Below, piece by piece: positions 1-8,179 of a stretch of DNA of 64,000 nucleotides. A program made the position numbers and the translations under genes. Source of the stretch: Bhargavaea massiliensis. GTDB taxonomy: Bacteria > Bacillota > Bacilli > Bacillales_A > Planococcaceae. Each line of letters starts with the position of its first letter. Positions within the stretch are counted from its first letter, which is position 1. The notes under the pieces are model-generated. The model saw only the letters and a list, made by a program, of their open reading frames with translations. It had not been told where the DNA came from and made no database searches. The stretch spans positions 124,001 to 188,000 of the forward strand of contig NZ_JAHBCJ010000003.1 of NCBI RefSeq assembly GCF_018390575.1, read 5' to 3'.

Positions 1-200
1 CCGGCAGAATACATGGCAATCAACTTGCTGTAAGAGTAAACACTCAGAGAGTCATAGGTGTTATCGACACCTTCATCGCCCACTCCGCGCTCATTGATCA
101 GTTGCTCCGCCAAGTCCTCAAACTCAACGATTGCGGAATGATGTTGTTCGATATATTCTCCGAAATAATTCTCGTCTTTCAGATGGTCTCTCATCGGCAT
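1..200 (-). CDS. Partial PoNi-type immunity protein (DUF1910/DUF1911), cut by the window edge
   Basis: The 3' part lies outside the window. The visible N-terminus, starting at ATG 200 or 194, reads MPMRDHLKDENYF and continues to KLIAMYSAG. This matches the N-terminal half of the three complete paralogs nearby (pattern 'RD.L.DENYF', then 'ERG..DEG', then 'AMYSAG'). A GAAGGG ribosome binding site lies just upstream. It is separated from the preceding PoNi gene by a strong terminator at 311-342, so it probably has its own promoter. PoNi proteins neutralise PoNe DNases delivered by contact-dependent secretion. Which toxin it matches cannot be seen. Confidence 0.8.
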   Translation of the reverse strand, partial: MPMRDHLKDENYFGEYIEQHHSAIVEFEDLAEQLINERGVGDEGVDNTYDSLSVYSYSKLIAMYSA

Positions 201-310
201 CGTTACCCTTCACTATGATTGCGATACGAACAGTTTATCATTTGGAGATGAGGGCATCAGTGTTCTGTCAGGATGGCAGCGGTGGCAGGGCTTTAAAGGG
301 GGAGGATCTG

Positions 311-342
311 AAAAAGAAAAGCGTCCATTGCGGACGCTTTTC
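311..342 (-). terminator. Rho-independent terminator of the LXG toxin/immunity operon
   Basis: An 11-bp perfect stem (GAAAAGCGTCC at 316-326 with GGACGCTTTTC at 332-342) and a 5-nt loop. On the minus strand it is followed by a T-rich run (CTTTTCTTTTT). It begins two bases past the stop codon of the upstream immunity gene. Confidence 0.88.
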
Positions 343-344
343 AA

Positions 345-1055
345 TTAGTTATTATAGTGGACCAGATCATACGGGTAGTAGGGGACGTCTTTCAGGATGC
401 TGTCATCCAGTCTAAGGATTTTTGCAACGGCTCCGCTCTCAAAGCTCCAGTAACCATTATAGATATCATCGCTATTTTTATGGGTATCATACCACCCAGA
501 ATCGTTATGCCCTTCATACCAATACTTCTCAAGATAATCCTTTAGTTTTATTACAGCCTCAGTCTGGTTGCTTTGTATAACTTGGACCAATTTTAGATAG
601 GGTACCTCAAATAGAAGTTGGCCTTTAAGGGTGCTTTTTTCGTGTTGTTTTCCTTGAATTAAAAACTCAATTAGCGAGTCATGCAGGTTGTGTTTCCTTA
701 CCATTTCTATTAACTGTTCGAATTGATTATTTTCAATATCAAGCATGACGCTAATCGATAAGGTTGATAGCATTTGTTCATAGTCATTGCCATCCCAGGA
801 TTTTTTCATCAGCTCAATAACTTTAGGTAATAAATTTCGAATTTCTTCAATTGGTCGTCCTGCTGAATATAAAGCGTTTAATTTTATAAAATAATATCCA
901 GTTAATATAGTGTATCCTGCTTGTACCCCCTCGTCATCCTCACCGCGCTGTTCAATAACCATCGCCATTGCTTGCTCGTACCTTTCGATGTTCGCTTCTT
1001 CGTCTTTAATAAACTCTTCAAAGTAATTTTTGTCCCTAAGAAAATCTCTTACCAT
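345..1055 (-). CDS. PoNi-type immunity protein (DUF1910/DUF1911), probable cognate of the adjacent toxin
   Basis: 236 aa, soluble, no signal peptide. The N-terminal DUF1910-like half carries 'RDKNYFEEFI' and 'EDDEGV'. The C-terminal DUF1911-like half ends in the conserved block 'GYWSFESGAVAKILRLDD' followed by 'VPYYPYDLVHY'. The gene starts 23 bp after the toxin stop codon, the normal place for a cognate immunity gene, and is closed by a terminator at 311-342. Known role of the family: binds and blocks a PoNe DNase. That it protects against the neighbouring LXG protein is inferred from position. Confidence 0.85.
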   Translation of the reverse strand: MVRDFLRDKNYFEEFIKDEEANIERYEQAMAMVIEQRGEDDEGVQAGYTILTGYYFIKLNALYSAGRPIEEIRNLLPKVIELMKKSWDGNDYEQMLSTLSISVMLDIENNQFEQLIEMVRKHNLHDSLIEFLIQGKQHEKSTLKGQLLFEVPYLKLVQVIQSNQTEAVIKLKDYLEKYWYEGHNDSGWYDTHKNSDDIYNGYWSFESGAVAKILRLDDSILKDVPYYPYDLVHYNN

Positions 1056-1078
1056 TTGAACTCTCCTTGTTAACCAAA

Positions 1079-2620
1079 TTAATCGATTCCTTTTTCGACT
1101 ATTTCTCCATCTTTTTTAATTCGGACTAGTCTCTTCTGAACATTGCTCGGGTTAATAAGCTTTTCAAATTCAATTTCTCGTGCCGTATTTTTTCCAACCG
1201 CATTTCTTAAGCGGTCTTTGCTACTTACCCACTTATCACTCATCTGTCTCCCGTTTTTTGTATGACCTAGTCTAGAACTATTATATTTTGCTTCCGCAAT
1301 TATATACTTCGGCGGTGGAGAGGAATTCTCGTACACTCCATCAATCCCCTGAACAATCTTTTGCTCCAACTTCGTTACTCGATCTCTGCTAATTCTAGAA
1401 TACCCCTGACTCTCATAATGCACGTCCATCTTCATCTCGCCGTAGTTGCCTTTTTGTTGATTGTTTTTCAGTTTGGTTTTTCCGGATTCTACAGATTTTA
1501 TTGCATTCCGCTGCTGAATTTGTGCAGCGGTGTAGTGGCGTTTTCCTTTGATGGCTGCATAGCTGGCGTCGGTTTTGAACCACTTTCCGATTGAAGATTT
1601 CTTAACCAGTTTAAATCCAAGCTTCCCGGCCTTCACACCTTTGCCCATCGGCGTCATTCCGAAGATGGCAAATCCTTTTTGCAGGAGGGTGGAGTCCTTG
1701 TCCGTGATGGTTTTTAAATCGTCGAACAGCATAACGTCGGCAAAGTCTTTTGCAGCCTTGAGGAATCCGTTCTCGCTTTCTGCTTCTGGTTTTTCGGTGC
1801 TGTTTCCGATTGCAGCATTAGGAGCAGTCATCAGTGATTCAGGAGTGAGACCTTCGAGAGTGGAGGAGCCGAGGTTCCTTCTATTGTACAAAACATTCTG
1901 AGGGTTCTCCATGCCGTTCAGGCCGCTGACGCTATCCATCGTTGCGGATTGATGTGCCAGTCCCAGTTGGAGCGGGGACCTGGCTGTCACTGCGGCCCAT
2001 TGCTGTGCAGGGAAATCAACGTCAGTCAGTCCGCTCTGGAACAAGGATTCGATTTGAGCGATCCACTTTTCCATTGCCTGCAGTTGGTCTGATGCGGGCA
2101 TCAGCCGGTTTGTCTGTGCGGCGTCGAATTCATTCAGGTCACTGACGGTCTGAATCTTCTCGCGGCGTGCATCGAGTACGCCATCCTGTACCTGGCTGTC
2201 ATCCAGGTGGGGGAGGCTGACGATATCGGCAACCTGGTCCATGATGGCATTGGTCTCATCCGTCAGGTTACTGGAGATTCTGGTAATCAGATGCAGCCCA
2301 TTCTCTACTTCACTTTCAATGAAACCTTCGTCTATGTAACCGTCAGGTGCGGGCTCCAGTGCATCTGTTGCAGATTCGATGCTGGATAATGTGCTGTAGA
2401 AGTTCTCTTTGAACATGAGGAAATACTCGAGAAACGGCAGGTGGCACTCCTGATAAAATCTCCTGATGGCGTCTCCGCCCTGGCCTTTCAGTGCTTCGTT
2501 AAGTTGGATCAGTTCTCTGACGGAATCCATAATGAGCGTCATTTCGCTCTCCAGCCGGTTCAATGTCTCCTTATTGCGCGCCAGCCCCTCCTTAAATTGG
2601 GCGACATCCAACACCTTCAT
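1079..2620 (-). CDS. LXG-domain polymorphic toxin with C-terminal PoNe-type DNase
   Basis: 513 aa. Residues 1 to about 200 form an LXG domain, the N-terminal trafficking region of type VIIb (Esx) secreted toxins; its hallmark helix-turn reads 'LKGQGGDAIRRFYQECHLPF'. A linker and a Gly-rich pretoxin segment ('FGMTPMGKGVKAG') follow. The last ~125 residues look like a PD-(D/E)xK nuclease: 'GIDGVY' followed by 'IIAEAKYNS', supplying the D...ExK residues, with an upstream 'GNYGEMKMD' motif as in PoNe toxins. The start has AAGAAGG 9 nt upstream. It lies between PoNi immunity genes. No EssC/secretion genes or small LXG chaperone genes are in view. Expected to attack competitor DNA after contact. 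Confidence 0.87.
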   Translation of the reverse strand: MKVLDVAQFKEGLARNKETLNRLESEMTLIMDSVRELIQLNEALKGQGGDAIRRFYQECHLPFLEYFLMFKENFYSTLSSIESATDALEPAPDGYIDEGFIESEVENGLHLITRISSNLTDETNAIMDQVADIVSLPHLDDSQVQDGVLDARREKIQTVSDLNEFDAAQTNRLMPASDQLQAMEKWIAQIESLFQSGLTDVDFPAQQWAAVTARSPLQLGLAHQSATMDSVSGLNGMENPQNVLYNRRNLGSSTLEGLTPESLMTAPNAAIGNSTEKPEAESENGFLKAAKDFADVMLFDDLKTITDKDSTLLQKGFAIFGMTPMGKGVKAGKLGFKLVKKSSIGKWFKTDASYAAIKGKRHYTAAQIQQRNAIKSVESGKTKLKNNQQKGNYGEMKMDVHYESQGYSRISRDRVTKLEQKIVQGIDGVYENSSPPPKYIIAEAKYNSSRLGHTKNGRQMSDKWVSSKDRLRNAVGKNTAREIEFEKLINPSNVQKRLVRIKKDGEIVEKGID

Positions 2621-2783
2621 GCTCCATCACCTTCTTCCGCGGATTGCACAGCAAGATCAATTACCAATAGTTTACCATTGAGGGGTGGGTGAGGGACTGC
2701 ATCGTTTAGCCCGTTTTGATTTGAGATGTGGAGGAAGATGGATGCTGTCTTATAGGTAAGAACTCATAGAAGAGCAGACGAAC

Positions 2784-2810
2784 AGAAGGCACCCGATGTG
2801 GATGCCTTCT
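2784..2810 (-). terminator. Weak terminator or attenuator before the LXG gene
   Basis: 8-bp stem AGAAGGCA/TGCCTTCT with an 11-nt loop, directly after the PoNi stop codon. The minus-strand tail (TTCTGTTCG) is only partly T-rich, so read-through into the toxin gene is possible. It suggests the two upstream immunity genes and the toxin/immunity pair are partly separate units. Confidence 0.5.
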
Positions 2811-2812
2811 TG

Positions 2813-3541
2813 TTAATTCTTATAATGAACCATGTCATACGGGTAGTAGGGGACATCTTTCAGGCTGCTGTCATCGAGTCCTAAAACTTTCACAACGGCC
2901 CCACTTTCAAAGCTCCAATATCCACGGTAAATATAGTCGTTGAACTGATGGGTATCATGCCAGGCGGCGGGCTCGTGGGCAGGGTACCACTCATGTTTTA
3001 TGTAGTCGGTGAGATGTGCCAATGCGGTCTCCTGATCTGGGGCATTCATGACGCAGGACAGTTTGGAATATGGACGGGCGACAAAAAATCGGGGGTTCTC
3101 TGACTCCCCGTTGCCCTCTGGATTCAAAAGAAAATCGGTCAATGCATCCTTGGCTTGATAAATACCGGCTATCCTTTTAATCCTCTCGAAGTCCTCACCA
3201 TCCTGATCCAGCATGACCGCGATGGACAACAGCCATAAGGATTGTATGTAGTAGTCGTAATCATGGTCCACACCGGGGGCATAGGACCTTTCCATGATTT
3301 CAATCAGTTTGGGGAGAAATTCTTTAATTTCATCCAGGGGGTGGCCCGCTGAGTACATGGCGATGAATTTGTTGAAGTACAGCATGTTCAAGTAGGTGGC
3401 TATTGTGTGGGCGCCGTCGTCTTCAGGCCCCTTCTCTTGTATTCGGGCATGGGAGGCCTGTTCGAACTTTGCAATCCGGGCGTCGTGGTTTTCTATGAAT
3501 TCTTTGAAATAGTTCTCGTCTTTTAAGGGGTCTCTCACCAA
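2813..3541 (-). CDS. PoNi-type immunity protein paralog
   Basis: 242 aa, same two-domain architecture as its neighbours: N-terminal 'DENYFKEFIE', middle 'AMYSAGHPLDEI', C-terminal 'YWSFESGAVVKVLGLDD' and 'YYPYDMVHY'. It is the most diverged of the set in the middle region, where PoNi specificity would be expected to vary. The start is 14 bp after the stop of the upstream paralog, so the two are co-transcribed. It lies upstream of the toxin with a hairpin and ~190 bp between, so it is more likely an extra immunity gene against other PoNe variants than the cognate one (inference). Confidence 0.82.
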   Translation of the reverse strand: MVRDPLKDENYFKEFIENHDARIAKFEQASHARIQEKGPEDDGAHTIATYLNMLYFNKFIAMYSAGHPLDEIKEFLPKLIEIMERSYAPGVDHDYDYYIQSLWLLSIAVMLDQDGEDFERIKRIAGIYQAKDALTDFLLNPEGNGESENPRFFVARPYSKLSCVMNAPDQETALAHLTDYIKHEWYPAHEPAAWHDTHQFNDYIYRGYWSFESGAVVKVLGLDDSSLKDVPYYPYDMVHYKN

Positions 3542-3555
3542 GGGAAACAGCTCCT

Positions 3556-4251
3556 TTACTGCCGATAGTGAACGAGGTCGTATGGATAGTAGCGCACATT
3601 CATCAGTTTTTCATCATCAAGCCCGAGAATTTTCGCCACCGCTCCGCTTTCAAAGCTCCAATATCCGCTGTAGATCGGATCCTCGTGCTTGTGCGTGTCG
3701 TGCCAGCCGGAGTCCTTATGGCCGTCGTACCAATGGTTTTCGAGGTAGCTTCGCAATCGTTCCACCTGTCCATTTCCGTCACTTTGGAGGACTTTCATCA
3801 GTTTCGCATAAGGCTCAGCAAATAGAAGGGGCCCTTCTGGATGCCCATCGATCATAAACTCGATCAGACCATCACGGAGTTCGTACTTCCTGACCAAATC
3901 CGCCAGACGGCTGAACTGCTCCTCCTCGACGTCCAGCATGACCCCGATGGAGAGCGCCTGCAGCATCTGTTCATAGTTCTCTCCGTTCCAGGATTTCTCC
4001 ATCATCTCGATGACGCCGGGGAAGAGGCGGCTGATTTCGTCCAATGGGCGTCCGGCTGAATACATGGCGATGATCCGGTCGAGGTAATGATTGGCGAGGA
4101 AAAGGTAACCATTCCTCGCGCCTTCGTCGTGTGCCCCGCGCTGTTCGATGACGGTATGCAAGACCTTTTCAATCTGTTGGATTCTGGTGTTTTTCTTTTC
4201 GATATGGGTATTGTAGTACTCTTCGTTGCGCGATGAATCCCTCACTACCAT
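3556..4251 (-). CDS. PoNi-type immunity protein paralog, first gene of the block
   Basis: 231 aa. 'RNEEYYNTHIEKK' at the N-terminus, 'AMYSAGRPLDEI' mid-protein, and the C-terminal signature 'YWSFESGAVAKILGLDD' plus 'YYPYDLVHY'. By eye it resembles the 345-1055 paralog most closely (shared 'SWNGENYEQML'-type block), so these two may be a recent duplication. A GAGGGATGAGAA ribosome binding site precedes ATG 4251. Likely cytosolic DNase inhibitor; the cognate toxin is not identifiable. Confidence 0.82.
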   Translation of the reverse strand: MVVRDSSRNEEYYNTHIEKKNTRIQQIEKVLHTVIEQRGAHDEGARNGYLFLANHYLDRIIAMYSAGRPLDEISRLFPGVIEMMEKSWNGENYEQMLQALSIGVMLDVEEEQFSRLADLVRKYELRDGLIEFMIDGHPEGPLLFAEPYAKLMKVLQSDGNGQVERLRSYLENHWYDGHKDSGWHDTHKHEDPIYSGYWSFESGAVAKILGLDDEKLMNVRYYPYDLVHYRQ

Positions 4252-4295
4252 TTCTCATCCCTCTTTTCATCCAAGTCCTGAACGGGAGATTCCCG

Positions 4296-4602
4296 CTATT
4301 CTTTCCGCTCGATCAGATATAAGACGACCGTGATAAAGAAAATGGCGAGGGGGATTTGTTCGTTAACAAGAAGAAAGAATACGCCTAAGAGAGCCGCGAT
4401 CATAAGCAACATCCAGCGGGCTTTTTCTCCGCCCAGCCAATCGCCAATCATGATGAGGGCGCCACCGCCGATCAGAAAATAGGGGAGTGCGGATTAAGTA
4501 ATAATCCTCTTCGATAGCAATGGCTGGGAGGACGAAGGCTAAGAAAAATCCGATGATTTTCATGCCTTTCCCGATTCGCTCCTTAATCTTCTTCATTTCC
4601 AC
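4296..4602 (-). pseudogene. Small membrane protein gene with a frameshift
   Basis: From ATG 4602 the reading frame gives a basic N-terminus, one hydrophobic segment ('IIGFFLAFVLPAIAI') and then, near 4500, slides into unlikely sequence. In the +1 frame the protein resumes as 'LPYFLIGGGALIMIGDWLGG' and two further hydrophobic segments, ending at TAG 4296-4298. Joined, it would be a ~100-aa protein with about four membrane segments. The break is a single-frame shift around 4495-4505. Either the gene is inactive or the sequence has an indel error. Family not recognised. Confidence 0.7.
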
Positions 4603-4689
4603 GCTGCAATACGTCGTAATTCAGGGGGGAGGTAGGGATTCAGCCCCCCCTGGAGGTGGTGTTTCGGAGGGCGCAAGGTGGTAACCACC

Positions 4690-4720
4690 CCAAAAGGAAA
4701 AGGAAGGCCGCGGCCTTCCT
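4690..4720 (-). terminator. Terminator of the EamA transporter gene
   Basis: A perfect 20-bp palindrome AGGAAGGCCGCGGCCTTCCT at 4701-4720, followed on the minus strand by CTTTTCCTTTTGG. It sits about 45 bp past the transporter stop codon. Confidence 0.8.
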
Positions 4721-4763
4721 CCTTAAATGAGCTCTTGAAATGTCTTCCAAGTCAGCCCTACTG

Positions 4764-5741
4764 TTATGCTTCCGTTTCCTGCAATCTTCCTCTGAAATCC
4801 TCTTTTGTTTCCCTGTCCTTCTGCTGTAACCGAAGAAACAGATTGTTTAAAAGTAAGGATAGGATAATGAAAACGGTGCCGATATAATCATAAGCCGTGA
4901 CGCTTACACCTTGGAGAGTTTGAATGACTAGCGTTGTAACGGGCACAAAGTTAAGAAATAACAATCCGTTCAGCGGTGTGATGACACTTACGCCATAGTT
5001 CCACCCCACCAGGGCGAACACTCCCGGGAAGATGACCATAAATGCGATATGCGGGCTTGTAATGGTCAATGTTTCAACGGTTGGAAACGCGACATATCCT
5101 GCAAGCGTTGCACCAATCACGACAACAGCCGCAGTAGCCGTTCCGAGCAAACAGCTCAAAGTTGAATACCGCAATGCAGACCAGCCATCGTTACTGAATC
5201 GGGTTCCGCCCATCGTGTACACAACCCACCCAACGACTGCGATAAAGATCAATAAAGATGGAATGACCGCATTTGAAGCGGAGAAAAAGGCACCGAAATC
5301 ACCTTTTGTTACGACCAACGATGCGCCGACAAACCCAAGAACGACACAAAACATCGTAAAGGCATGAGGCCGTTGCCTGATGAACACCCAAGCAATCACA
5401 ATAGAAATCATCGGCATTAACGATTCCATGATCGAAGCAATCATCGTACCCGGATCACCCAATAAATCCTGTCCCCAGAAAATCAGCAAATTATAAACCG
5501 CAAAGGCCATTGTTCCAAAAAACCAGAGAAGCCGGCCCTTCCCTTCAAAACGGAAAGCTTCCTTCCCTTCCTTCCAAAACAGCCATACAACTAAAATAAT
5601 CGTTACAAAACCATACCGGAAAAGTGTGAAGTAAAATGGGTCGATATGCTGAAATGCATGATTCGCAACCGGAAACATGGCTCCCCAGGAAACTGCAGAA
5701 ATCAGGCATAACATAGCGGCCCATACTACGGTGTTCTTCAT
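4764..5741 (-). CDS. EamA/DMT-family permease
   Basis: 325 aa, about ten hydrophobic segments arranged as two homologous EamA halves, the usual size for drug/metabolite transporters. The first half contains 'SAVSWGAMFPVANHA' and the conserved 'PFYFTLFRYG' stretch; the second ends with 'NLFLRLQQKDRETKED', a charged cytoplasmic tail. The substrate cannot be read from sequence; family members export amino acids, sugars or metabolites, or import precursors. It is transcribed divergently from a LysR regulator across a 123-bp gap, so regulation by that LysR protein is likely. Confidence 0.86.
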   Translation of the reverse strand: MKNTVVWAAMLCLISAVSWGAMFPVANHAFQHIDPFYFTLFRYGFVTIILVVWLFWKEGKEAFRFEGKGRLLWFFGTMAFAVYNLLIFWGQDLLGDPGTMIASIMESLMPMISIVIAWVFIRQRPHAFTMFCVVLGFVGASLVVTKGDFGAFFSASNAVIPSLLIFIAVVGWVVYTMGGTRFSNDGWSALRYSTLSCLLGTATAAVVVIGATLAGYVAFPTVETLTITSPHIAFMVIFPGVFALVGWNYGVSVITPLNGLLFLNFVPVTTLVIQTLQGVSVTAYDYIGTVFIILSLLLNNLFLRLQQKDRETKEDFRGRLQETEA

Positions 5742-5864
5742 GATGTTCTGTCTCCTTCAACTCTGTTACCTCTAATTAAATCATAGACGAGATATCTTTA
5801 AAAATGAACGATATTGATACCTTCCATCTCAATTAGTGATATCATAAGGGGGAGGGGTGATCAT

Positions 5865-6758
5865 ATGGAATTTAAAGATTTAGAGATTTTTCAAATGGTT
5901 GCACAAAAAGGGACAGTGACCGATGCGGCTAAAGAATTAAGTTATGTCCAATCCAATATCACCTCAAGAATTAAAAAACTTGAGACTGAAATGAATACCG
6001 CTCTTTTTAACCGTCATAGTCGCGGAATGACATTAACGCCGGAAGGAAAAAAACTTCTGGTTTACTGCGAAAAGATTCTTGCGCTGACAAATGAAATGAA
6101 GAAAGTCGTTCAAAGCAAAACTGAACCGGCAGGCAAACTGGAAATCGGGACTGTCGAAACCGTTATGAAACTGCCGGTGATACTAGCTTCATATAACAAA
6201 AAGTATAAAAACGTAGACTTGTCACTCTTCAGTGGGGTTACGCATCAACTCCAGGATGATGTGCTGCACCACCGTTTGGACGGTGCGTTCGTGACGGAAA
6301 TCGATCACCATCCTGAACTGGTGTCCCATGATGTTTTTCAAGAAGAGCTTGTCCTGATATCAGACAGTACAAAGACGTCTTTGGATCAACTAAAAGAAGA
6401 ACCGATTCTTTGCTTTAGCGAAGGATGCGGCTACCGGGCACGACTGGCAAAGTGGTATAACGATCAAAACATCACACCGCAAAAATTAATGGAGTTCGGG
6501 ACGCTGGAAACGATTTTGGGGAGCGTCACGATGGGGCTGGGCATTACGTTCGTTCCCAAATCAGCCGTTGCCCATCTGGAAGAAAGAGGAATGGTGCACT
6601 GCCATTACTTGCCTGAAAAATATAGTAAAATCAACACAATATTCATCAGGCGGAAAGATGCCTATTTAACGTCCACACTCGAAAAGTTCATCGAAACATT
6701 TGAACGGGTCGGCGAAATGTCATACCCGCTTGCGAATAAAAAAGTCCTCAGTACTTGA
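5865..6758 (+). CDS. LysR-family transcriptional regulator
   Basis: 297 aa. N-terminal winged helix-turn-helix (residues 1-60: 'MEFKDLEIFQMVAQKGTVT', then 'NITSRIKKLE' and 'LFNRHSRGMTLTPEG'), followed by the LysR effector-binding domain. I choose ATG 5865 because AAGGGGGAGGGG lies 6-8 nt upstream and because LysR proteins begin at this 'MEFKDLEIF' motif; an upstream TTG (5814) has no ribosome binding site. The stop codon lies inside the downstream terminator stem. Presumably controls the divergent EamA gene and itself; the effector is unknown. Confidence 0.9.
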   Translation: MEFKDLEIFQMVAQKGTVTDAAKELSYVQSNITSRIKKLETEMNTALFNRHSRGMTLTPEGKKLLVYCEKILALTNEMKKVVQSKTEPAGKLEIGTVETVMKLPVILASYNKKYKNVDLSLFSGVTHQLQDDVLHHRLDGAFVTEIDHHPELVSHDVFQEELVLISDSTKTSLDQLKEEPILCFSEGCGYRARLAKWYNDQNITPQKLMEFGTLETILGSVTMGLGITFVPKSAVAHLEERGMVHCHYLPEKYSKINTIFIRRKDAYLTSTLEKFIETFERVGEMSYPLANKKVLST

Positions 6759-6779
6759 AAAAGTAGCTGAGGGTTTTTT
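6746..6779 (+). terminator. Terminator of the LysR gene, overlapping its stop codon
   Basis: CCTCAG-TACTT...AAGTA-G-CTGAGG followed by GGTTTTTTG. The TGA stop (6756-6758) is in the loop region. Confidence 0.88.
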
Positions 6780-6797
6780 GGGTTATTACTGGGGTGA

Positions 6798-6873
6798 CGT
6801 AGTAACTCGCACCCGATTGGTAGGAGCTCAGCAGAGGGGAGGTGGGAACTCATGCCCCCTTGGTGGGAACTCA
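6798..6873 (+). repeat. Short-word array, GGTGGGAACTCA family
   Basis: Word starts at about 6798 (degenerate), 6819 (GGTAGGAGCTCA), 6841 and 6862 (both exact GGTGGGAACTCA). Spacings are 21, 22 and 21 bp. It lies between two convergent terminators, so it is not needed for either gene's coding or termination. Confidence 0.75.
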
Positions 6874-6884
6874 CCACAATTCAC

Positions 6885-6922
6885 ACAAAAAATCCCCCGG
6901 ATCCGCAAAGATTCCGGGGGAT
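6885..6922 (-). terminator. Terminator of the met uptake operon
   Basis: 10-bp perfect stem ATCCCCCGGA (6892-6901) / TCCGGGGGAT (6913-6922). On the minus strand it is followed by TTTTTTGTG. It lies 12 bp past the M20 gene stop. Confidence 0.9.
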
Positions 6923-6934
6923 AACCAGTTCACA

Positions 6935-8137
6935 TCAATCAACTTTCGCAGCCAATGCCTTTTCAAATTCATCCCGCACTTGTTTGAGCAGGACGGCATC
7001 CGTCAGCAGCCGGTGTCCGGCCGAGGCCAGGGCTTTCGCGCCTCGGATCAGTGCTTCGTCGCCGGCAGGGGAGGCGGCGGCTTCGCGGAATTCGTTGGTA
7101 TGGCCGATCAGGTCATCCGGGCCGATTTTGATGTGCGGGTGGGCGGTCGGGACGACGTAGCTGATGTTGCCGGCGTCGGTCGAACCTTTGCCTTTGCGCT
7201 TTTCGTAGACTACGGTTTCGCCGACCGCTTCCAGCTCTTCGGCAAGTGCCTCGTCGAGTACGCTGTTCAAGACGAAGTCACGGACTTCATTCTGGAAGCG
7301 TTCGATCTTGACCGTCGCGCCTGTCGCGAGTGCCGCTCCTTCCGCGACGGCGCGTACTTTCGCAGCGGTCTCTTCCGTGCGGGCCCATGTTTCGGCGCGG
7401 ATAAAGAAGCGGGCTGAAGCATAGTCCGGGATGATGTTCGGTGCGTCGCCCCCGTGGGTGATGATGCCGTGGATGCGGACATCGGACGGCAGCTGCTGGC
7501 GAAGTGCGTTGATGCCGTTGAACAGGCCGATCACGGCGTCGAGTGCATTGATCCCTTTTTCAGGGGAACCCGATGCATGGGCGGAGCGGCCGTGGAAGTG
7601 GAAATCGAGCGGGTCAACGGCCAGCGTTTCAACTGTCGGTCCAGTCTTGGCCCCCGGATGGATCATCAGCGCCACATCGATATCTTCCAGGAATCCATGG
7701 CGGACGAAGCTCCCCTTTGCACTGCCGTTCGGCCCGCCTTCTTCCGCCGGTGTGCCGAGCACGACCACCCGTCCTCCGGTCTCGTCCAATGTTTCTGCCA
7801 GTGCAATGGCAGCTGCAACACTAGTCGTGCCGATGATGTTGTGCCCGCACGCATGGCCGAGGCCCGGCAACGCGTCATACTCGGCGAGAAAAGCGACCGC
7901 CGGGCCGTCGATCCCGCTGTCCTTCACGGCATGGAATGAGGTTTCGTGCCCAGCGACAGCCGTCTCTACGGTGAATCCGGCTTCCTGAAGAAGTTCCACG
8001 AGCCGTCCGCTTGCGTACACTTCCTCGTTGCCGATCTCTGGCCGTGCGTGGATGTCATGGCTCACTTCGATGTATCGCGCCCGGTTTTCCTCGATGGAAT
8101 CATAAATCCTCTTTTTCGTATCCTGTGCAACTGTCAT
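6935..8137 (-). CDS. M20-family amidohydrolase, last gene of the SAM-controlled met operon
   Basis: 400 aa, usual length for M20D N-acyl-amino-acid/aminoacylase-type peptidases. Metal-ligand motifs: 'GHACGHN' (Cys/His), 'PAEEGG' (catalytic Glu) and 'GRSAHASGSPEKG', plus a C-terminal 'IGHTNEF' His. I choose ATG 8137 because GGAGGG is at 8145-8150; a more upstream ATG has none. It follows metQ with a 42-bp gap and ends at a strong terminator. Since its only visible control is the SAM riboswitch of metNIQ, I infer that it releases methionine or another sulfur amino acid from an N-acyl (or peptide) precursor imported by the ABC system. Cytoplasmic, no signal peptide. Confidence 0.88.
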   Translation of the reverse strand: MTVAQDTKKRIYDSIEENRARYIEVSHDIHARPEIGNEEVYASGRLVELLQEAGFTVETAVAGHETSFHAVKDSGIDGPAVAFLAEYDALPGLGHACGHNIIGTTSVAAAIALAETLDETGGRVVVLGTPAEEGGPNGSAKGSFVRHGFLEDIDVALMIHPGAKTGPTVETLAVDPLDFHFHGRSAHASGSPEKGINALDAVIGLFNGINALRQQLPSDVRIHGIITHGGDAPNIIPDYASARFFIRAETWARTEETAAKVRAVAEGAALATGATVKIERFQNEVRDFVLNSVLDEALAEELEAVGETVVYEKRKGKGSTDAGNISYVVPTAHPHIKIGPDDLIGHTNEFREAAASPAGDEALIRGAKALASAGHRLLTDAVLLKQVRDEFEKALAAKVD

Positions 8138-8179
8138 TGATAATCCCTCCATTTAATAGAATGAAAATCTTTCCGTGAC

